A stretch of DNA of 64,000 nucleotides from Streptomyces sp. NBC_00370 (GTDB lineage Bacteria; Actinomycetota; Actinomycetes; Streptomycetales; Streptomycetaceae): positions 3,937,501 to 4,001,500 of the forward strand of contig NZ_CP107968.1 in the NCBI RefSeq assembly GCF_036084755.1. Reading direction: 5' to 3'. Made by a program: the position numbers and the translations under genes. Each line of letters begins with the position of its first letter. Position 1 is the stretch's first letter. The notes under the pieces are model-generated. The model was not told the DNA's origin and did no database searches. It worked only from the letters and a program-made list of their open reading frames with translations. Below are positions 59,374 through 64,000 of this stretch, one piece after another.

Positions 59374-60273
59374 ATGACGAAGGCAATCACGGTCGCCGGA
59401 CTGCACAAGTCGTTCGGCAGGACACACGCACTGGACGGCCTCGACCTGGCCGTCGAGGCCGGCGAGGTCCACGGCTTCCTCGGGCCCAACGGAGCCGGGA
59501 AGTCCACCGCCATCAGGGTGCTGCTCGGCCTGCTGCGCGCGGACTCCGGCGCGGCCCAGCTGCTCGGCGGGGACCCCTGGAAGGACGCGGTGGACCTGCA
59601 CCGCCGGGTGGCCTACGTACCGGGGGACGTGACCCTGTGGCGCAACCTCTCCGGCGGTGAGGTCATCGACCTCTACGGCCGGCTGCGGGGCGGACTCGAC
59701 ACGGCACGGCGCGCGCGGCTCGTCGAGCGGTTCGAGCTGGACCCGACGAAGAAGGGCCGTACGTACTCCAAGGGCAACCGGCAGAAGGTGGCGCTGGTCG
59801 CCGCCTTCGCCTCCGACGTCGATCTGCTCATCCTGGACGAACCGACGTCAGGACTCGACCCGTTGATGGAGGAGGTCTTCCAGAGCTGCGTCGAGGAGGA
59901 GCGCGACCGGGGCAGGACCGTACTGCTCTCCAGCCATGTGCTCAGCGAGGTCGAGGCGCTGTGCGACCGGGTGAGCATCATCAGGCTCGGCCGAACCGTC
60001 GAGTCGGGCACGCTCTCCGCGCTGCGGCACCTGACCCGTACGAGCGTCAGCGCGGAACTGGCCGGTGCGCCGGGCGCGCTCGGCGGGCTGCCGGGCGTCC
60101 ACGACCTCGACATCGAGGGACGGCGGGTCAAACTCCAGGTCGACACGGAGGAGTTGGACGCGGTGATCCGCTCGCTCTCCGCGTCGGGGATCCGCTCGCT
60201 GACCAGCACGCCGCCGACGCTGGAGGAGCTGTTCCTGCGCCACTACTCGGACCGTGAGGCGATGGCGCGATGA
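59374..60273 (+). CDS. ABC transporter ATP-binding protein (drug-export type)
   Basis: 299 residues of the DrrA/antibiotic-exporter type. Walker A GPNGAGKST (38-46), Walker B LLILDEPTSGLD, and a switch histidine in LLSSHVLSEVE. The signature motif is YSKGNRQK instead of the usual LSGGQ-like form, a variant common in this subfamily. ATG 59374 follows the operator directly. It overlaps the permease start as ATGA, so the two are coupled. Confidence 0.95.
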   Translation: MTKAITVAGLHKSFGRTHALDGLDLAVEAGEVHGFLGPNGAGKSTAIRVLLGLLRADSGAAQLLGGDPWKDAVDLHRRVAYVPGDVTLWRNLSGGEVIDLYGRLRGGLDTARRARLVERFELDPTKKGRTYSKGNRQKVALVAAFASDVDLLILDEPTSGLDPLMEEVFQSCVEEERDRGRTVLLSSHVLSEVEALCDRVSIIRLGRTVESGTLSALRHLTRTSVSAELAGAPGALGGLPGVHDLDIEGRRVKLQVDTEELDAVIRSLSASGIRSLTSTPPTLEELFLRHYSDREAMAR

Positions 60274-61901
60274 CCACGACCGCGGCTTCTCCGGCCGCAC
60301 TGCCGCAGGCGCGCCGCACCGGCGGCTCGCGTCAACTCGCCAGTACGCGACCGCTGTTGCGGCTCGCGCTGCGCCGCGACCGGATCATGATCCCGGTCTG
60401 GGTCGTGGTGCTGGCCGGTTCGTACTCGTCCGTCGCGCAGTCGTTCACCACGCTGTACGACACGGCCGCCAAACGCGCGGACATCACGCACTCGATGGCC
60501 ACCAACAGCTCGCTCCGCGCCCTGTACGGACCGGTGTTCGACGATTCGATCGGCGGCCTCACGGCCTGGCGGATCACCAGCTTCGGCACGGCGCTGGCGG
60601 CCGTGATGAGCCTGCTCGTCGTCGTACGGCACACCCGCGAGGAAGAGGAGACGGGCCGTCAGGAAATGCTGTCCTCGGCGATGGTGGGGCGCCGGGCACC
60701 GCTCACGGCCGCGCTGCTCACCGCACTGATCGCCAACACCGGCCTGGTGCTGCTGATTACGGCGGTGCTCGCCAAGAACGGCCAGGAAACGGCCGGTTCA
60801 CTGGCGCTGGGGCTCGCGACCGGCGCCGTGGGCATGCTGTTCGCCTGCACGGCGGCGATCGTCGCGCAGATCACCGAGAACGCACGGCTGGCGCGCGGCC
60901 TCTCGGTCGCGGTCATCGGCGCGGCGTTCGTCCTGAAGGCTGCGGGCGACGCGTCGTCCACGGACGGCTCGTCGGTGCTGACGTGGCTGTCGCCGATCGG
61001 CTGGGCGGAGAACGTACGCGCCTACGCCGACGAGCGGTGGTGGGTGCTGCTGCTCCTGCTGGCGGCGATCGGCGTGCAGGCGGTCGTGGCGTACGTCCTC
61101 ACCGGCCGCCGCGACGTCGGCATGTCGTTCCTGCCGGCCCGTCCGGGCCCCGCCGAAGGCAAGCTGGCCACGGCGGGCGGGCTGGCCTGGCGGCTCCAGC
61201 GCGGCTCGCTGTTCGGCTGGGGCGCGGGGTTGCTGGCCGCCGGGGTCATCTTCGGCGGGATCACGGACGGCGCGGGCGATCTGGTCGGCGACAACCAGCA
61301 GACGAAGGACATCATCGCGAGGATGGGCGGCCAACAGGGCCTGACGGACTCGTTCCTGGCCGCGATGGTCGGCATGCTCGGGATGGTCACGGCGCTGTAC
61401 GCGGTCGCCTCGGTGCTGCGGCTGAACGGCGAGGAGACGACCCAACGCGCGGAGCCGGTCCTCGCAGGTCCGGTCGGCCGGCTGCGCTGGGCGGCGGGGC
61501 ATCTGCTGATCGCGTTCGGCGGAGCCGCCGTGATCATGCTGCTGGGCGGCCTCGGCCTGGCCCTCGGCTACGGCCACGACCTGGGGCCGATCCTGGGCGC
61601 CGCGCTGGTCCAGCTCCCCGCGATCTGGACGCTGGCCGCACTCGCCGTACTGCTGTACGGCGTGGCCCCGAAGGCGGCGCCGGCGGGCTGGGCGGTGGCG
61701 GGTCTGGCCCTGGCACTGGGCTGGATCGGCCCGGCACTCGACCTGCCCCGGCCGGTGATGAACCTGTCCCCCTTCGGCCACCTCCCGAAGCTGCCGGGCA
61801 CGGAGATGACGTGGACGCCGGTCGTGACACTGACGGCGCTCGCGGTGGTGCTGGTGGCGGGGGGCCTGGCGGGGCTGCGGCGACGGGACATGCAGACCTG
61901 A
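60270..61901 (+). CDS. ABC transporter permease (polyketide-exporter type)
   Basis: 543 residues with about twelve membrane helices in two related halves, beginning LLRLALRRDRIMIPVWVVVL and, in the second half, GSLFGWGAGLLAAGVIFGGI. The length and two-half layout match the large permeases of TnrB3/polyketide exporters. ATG 60270 overlaps the ATPase stop by four bases. Substrate unknown. Ends just before a strong bidirectional terminator. Confidence 0.93.
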   Translation: MTTTAASPAALPQARRTGGSRQLASTRPLLRLALRRDRIMIPVWVVVLAGSYSSVAQSFTTLYDTAAKRADITHSMATNSSLRALYGPVFDDSIGGLTAWRITSFGTALAAVMSLLVVVRHTREEEETGRQEMLSSAMVGRRAPLTAALLTALIANTGLVLLITAVLAKNGQETAGSLALGLATGAVGMLFACTAAIVAQITENARLARGLSVAVIGAAFVLKAAGDASSTDGSSVLTWLSPIGWAENVRAYADERWWVLLLLLAAIGVQAVVAYVLTGRRDVGMSFLPARPGPAEGKLATAGGLAWRLQRGSLFGWGAGLLAAGVIFGGITDGAGDLVGDNQQTKDIIARMGGQQGLTDSFLAAMVGMLGMVTALYAVASVLRLNGEETTQRAEPVLAGPVGRLRWAAGHLLIAFGGAAVIMLLGGLGLALGYGHDLGPILGAALVQLPAIWTLAALAVLLYGVAPKAAPAGWAVAGLALALGWIGPALDLPRPVMNLSPFGHLPKLPGTEMTWTPVVTLTALAVVLVAGGLAGLRRRDMQT

Positions 61902-61914
61902 CGAGGAACGGGAA

Positions 61915-61951
61915 CGGCGCCGTTGTCCACAGGCTGTGGACAACGGCGCCG
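61915..61951. terminator. Very strong bidirectional hairpin terminator
   Basis: Perfect 18-base arms (61915-61932 and 61934-61951) around a single G, between convergent stops at 61901 and 61965. Confidence 0.85.
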
Positions 61952-61964
61952 ACCGCCTGTCGCG

Positions 61965-62540
61965 TCAGCGCACGAAGTTCTTGAGCGTCTCGGTGTCGAG
62001 CTCGAAACCTACGGGGTCCGGCAGCACGAGCCTCTCCCCGAAGGGGGTCTTACGCGTGTCGCGGTAGTCACCTGTGGCCTGGTCCGGGTTGCTGTGCACG
62101 GTGATGACGCATGTGTCACGGTCGATCAGCAAATATACCGGGATACCGGCGGCCGCGTACGCGGCCGGCTTCTCCTCGCGGTCCCGGCGGCCGGTGTCCG
62201 AGTCGTACGAAGTCACCTCCAGGGTCATCAGCACCCCGTCGGGGTCCGCCCACTCCCCCTGTCCGGCGAAGTGTGCGACGGGCGCGAGCGAGGCGCCCGG
62301 ACGCGCTCGCCCCTCCCGGTACTCCTCGACCCGCAGTCCCTGCATGGTGTCCAGGTCGAGGTCCGGCCGCGCCTGCATGCACTGGCGCAACAACCACATG
62401 ATGATCGCCCCGTGGTCTCCGTCCGCCACCTTCTTGACTCCGATCCGCCCGCCGATGAATTCCAGCCTGACGGTCTCGGACTCTGCGGCGGCGAACTTCT
62501 CGAACTCGGTCACCGTCATTTGGGTCGAGCGCTCTGCCAT
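61965..62540 (-). CDS. Uma2-family (DUF820) putative restriction-endonuclease-fold protein
   Basis: 191 residues. Start MAERSTQMTVTEFEKFAAAE; LEFIGGRIGV; a PD-(D/E)xK-like core WADPDGVLMTLEVTSYDSDT with later GIPVYLLIDRDTCVITVHSN. Uma2 proteins are abundant in actinobacteria and cyanobacteria; nuclease activity is predicted from fold but rarely tested. ATG 62540 is used, though the AGGAGG upstream is unusually far (about 14 bases). Confidence 0.9.
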   Translation of the reverse strand: MAERSTQMTVTEFEKFAAAESETVRLEFIGGRIGVKKVADGDHGAIIMWLLRQCMQARPDLDLDTMQGLRVEEYREGRARPGASLAPVAHFAGQGEWADPDGVLMTLEVTSYDSDTGRRDREEKPAAYAAAGIPVYLLIDRDTCVITVHSNPDQATGDYRDTRKTPFGERLVLPDPVGFELDTETLKNFVR

Positions 62541-62669
62541 AACTGTCGTGGTGCACCTCCTGTCAGGTGAACACCAGCATCGCCGGACCCTCGGTGGTGC
62601 CGCTGGCATATGCCAGACAATCACCCATTCGGGTGACGACGGGCCCGAAGACCCGCACCGCGCCCCCCG

Positions 62670-63329
62670 TCACCCCGGCGTCACCAGCCGCGCCTCGTAC
62701 GCGAACACCGCCGCCTGCGTGCGGTCCCGCAGGCCGAGCTTCACCAGGACGCGGCTCACATGCGTCTTGATCGTGGACTCCGCCACCACCAGGTGCTCCG
62801 CGATCTCCGCGTTCGACAGGCCCTGGGCGATCAGCACCAGCACCTCCGTCTCGCGCTCCGTCAGGTCACCGACCCGGGCCAGCGCCGGGGCGCGGGGTGT
62901 TTCCGCCAGGCGGGAGAACTCCGTGATCAGGCGGCGGGTGACCGTGGGGGCGAGCAGTGCCTCGCCGGACGCCACCACCCGTACGCCGTCGGCCAGTTGC
63001 CGCGCCGACGCGTCCTTCAGCAGGAAGCCGGAAGCGCCGGCGCGCAGCGCCTGGTAGACGTACTCGTCCAGGTCGAACGTGGTCAGGACCAGCACCTTCG
63101 CCGCCGCGTCCGCCGCGACGATCTCGCGGGTCGCGTCGATGCCGTTCAGTTCCGGCATGCGGATGTCCATCAGCACCACGTCGGGGTGGAGCGCGGCGAC
63201 CTGGGTGACGGCCTCGCGGCCGTTCACCGCCTCGCCCACCACCTCGATGTCCGGCATCGCGTTCAGCAGTACGGAGAAACCCTCGCGGACCATCACCTGG
63301 TCGTCGACGATCAGCACCCGGATCGTCAC
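62670..63329 (-). CDS. NarL/LuxR-type response regulator
   Basis: 219 residues. Receiver domain with acidic pocket VDDQ, phospho-acceptor D55 (VVLMDIRMPELNG) and late lysine in GFLLKDA. C-terminal LuxR helix-turn-helix (LTERETEVLVLIAQGLSNAE, STIKTHVSRVLVKLGL). GTG 63329 overlaps the histidine kinase stop as GTGA, so the pair is translationally coupled. Confidence 0.97.
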   Translation of the reverse strand: MTIRVLIVDDQVMVREGFSVLLNAMPDIEVVGEAVNGREAVTQVAALHPDVVLMDIRMPELNGIDATREIVAADAAAKVLVLTTFDLDEYVYQALRAGASGFLLKDASARQLADGVRVVASGEALLAPTVTRRLITEFSRLAETPRAPALARVGDLTERETEVLVLIAQGLSNAEIAEHLVVAESTIKTHVSRVLVKLGLRDRTQAAVFAYEARLVTPG

Positions 63330-64000
63330 GACGACGCCTCCCCACGCTGCGGGGTCTCGTCCCGCTCGGCCTTCGGGACCGGGATGAACGCCGTCACCTC
63401 GTAGCCGCCGTCCTCCGTCGGCTCCGCCGTCATCTCGCCGTTCAGCATCGTCACCCGCTCCCGCATCCCGGTGATCCCGTGTCCCGCCCCCGGCGACGGC
63501 TTGACCGGCCCCTGCGGCGGCGTGTTCACGATCCGCAGGCCCAGCCCGCCGAGCACGTAACTGACCTCGACGTCCGCCGTCGAGCCCGGCGCGTGCCGCA
63601 GCGTGTTGCTGAGCGCCTCCTGGACGATGCGGTACGCCGACAGCTCCACGCCCTGCGGCAGCTCCCGCACCGCGCCGGTGATCGTCTTGCGTACGGTCAG
63701 ACCCGCCTCGCCGACGTTCGCCAGCAGCCCGTCCAGCTCGGCCAGGGTGGGCTGCGGGGCGTCGGGCGCCTGGTAGTCCTCGGCCCGTACGACGCCCAGC
63801 ACGCGGCGCAGCTCCGTCAGCGCCGCCACGGCGTTCTCGCGGATCGTGACGAACGCCTGCTCCAGTTCGGGCGGCGGGTTCTCGACCCGGTACGGGGCCG
63901 CCTCGGCCTGGATCGCGACGACCGACATGTGGTGCGCGACCACGTCGTGCAGTTCGCGCGCGATGGTGGTGCGCTCCTCCAGCAGCGTGCGCCGGTCGCG
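63326..64000 (-). CDS. Sensor histidine kinase (N-terminus beyond window)
   Basis: The visible 224 codons cover the HisKA_3 dimerisation helix with the phospho-accepting histidine (IARELHDVVAHHMSVVA) and the HATPase_c domain (VQEALSNTLRHAPGSTADVE, then GHGITGMRERVTMLNGEM). This is the NarX/DesK-like class that pairs with LuxR-type regulators such as its overlapping neighbour. Sensor and membrane region lie off the right edge, so the signal cannot be inferred. Confidence 0.95.
   Translation of the reverse strand, partial: RDRRTLLEERTTIARELHDVVAHHMSVVAIQAEAAPYRVENPPPELEQAFVTIRENAVAALTELRRVLGVVRAEDYQAPDAPQPTLAELDGLLANVGEAGLTVRKTITGAVRELPQGVELSAYRIVQEALSNTLRHAPGSTADVEVSYVLGGLGLRIVNTPPQGPVKPSPGAGHGITGMRERVTMLNGEMTAEPTEDGGYEVTAFIPVPKAERDETPQRGEASS

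Overview
The window is high-GC actinobacterial chromosome, almost certainly Streptomyces or a close relative. The evidence is very high G+C at third codon positions, many GTG starts, four-base GTGA/ATGA gene overlaps, a SARP/AfsR-type regulator, rare TTA (bldA-type) codons confined to a few genes, and housekeeping genes in a Streptomyces-like order (ask, recR, ybaB, purA). It begins inside aspartate kinase and ends inside a histidine kinase.

0-16.5 kb. Ask and a RibD-like reductase are followed by a LacI regulator. Near-identical GAGAGCGCTCT palindromes precede that regulator, a secreted glycoside hydrolase-DoxX pair and a secreted DUF1996 protein, which suggests one small carbohydrate regulon. 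After a GlxA/AraC regulator and two membrane proteins comes a compact cassette: a membrane-anchored alpha/alpha-toroid (terpene-cyclase-like) protein, an endonuclease/exonuclease/phosphatase-fold enzyme and a cupin, all translationally coupled, plus a convergent NUDIX hydrolase. Three of these four genes carry TTA codons. The conserved DUF5063-recR-ybaB block and a SLATT-domain gene follow.

16.5-27.8 kb. A mixed region: GntR regulator, class III aminotransferase, GlxA regulator divergent from an HD-domain hydrolase, a membrane Ser/Thr kinase, a large secreted subtilisin and a nucleotidyltransferase-like protein.

27.8-50.7 kb. This is the most interesting part. An eight-gene leftward operon encodes a type IV secretion-like machine: two paralogous VirB2-like proteins, a VirB8-like protein, a VirB6/TrbL-like channel, a VirB4 split into an SCO6880-like half and an ATPase half, a VirD4/TraD coupling ATPase and a DUF6668 protein with an apparent frameshift. 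Around it lie two cell-wall hydrolases (NlpC/P60 and SLT), a DUF4913 protein, a thaumatin-GH128 fusion predicted to attack beta-1,3-glucan, and a membrane protein with ChW-like repeats. The ChW protein shares a new-looking N-terminal domain with a TPR protein at the other end of the locus. Eight transcription units carry the same promoter-like sequence, TGAACC-N16/17-CGTTGTG, and an ECF sigma factor gene closes the cluster. No relaxase, integrase or attachment site is visible. My reading is a chromosomal, sigma-factor-controlled secretion system rather than a conjugative element.

50.7-64 kb. A 1.8 kb gap holds a fragment of a membrane protein and a large imperfect inverted repeat. Then come an alpha/beta hydrolase divergent from an AraC regulator, a quinone oxidoreductase, purA, a diacylglycerol-kinase-like protein, a membrane protein, a MarR-type regulator divergent from a two-gene ABC exporter, a Uma2 nuclease-fold protein and a two-component system.
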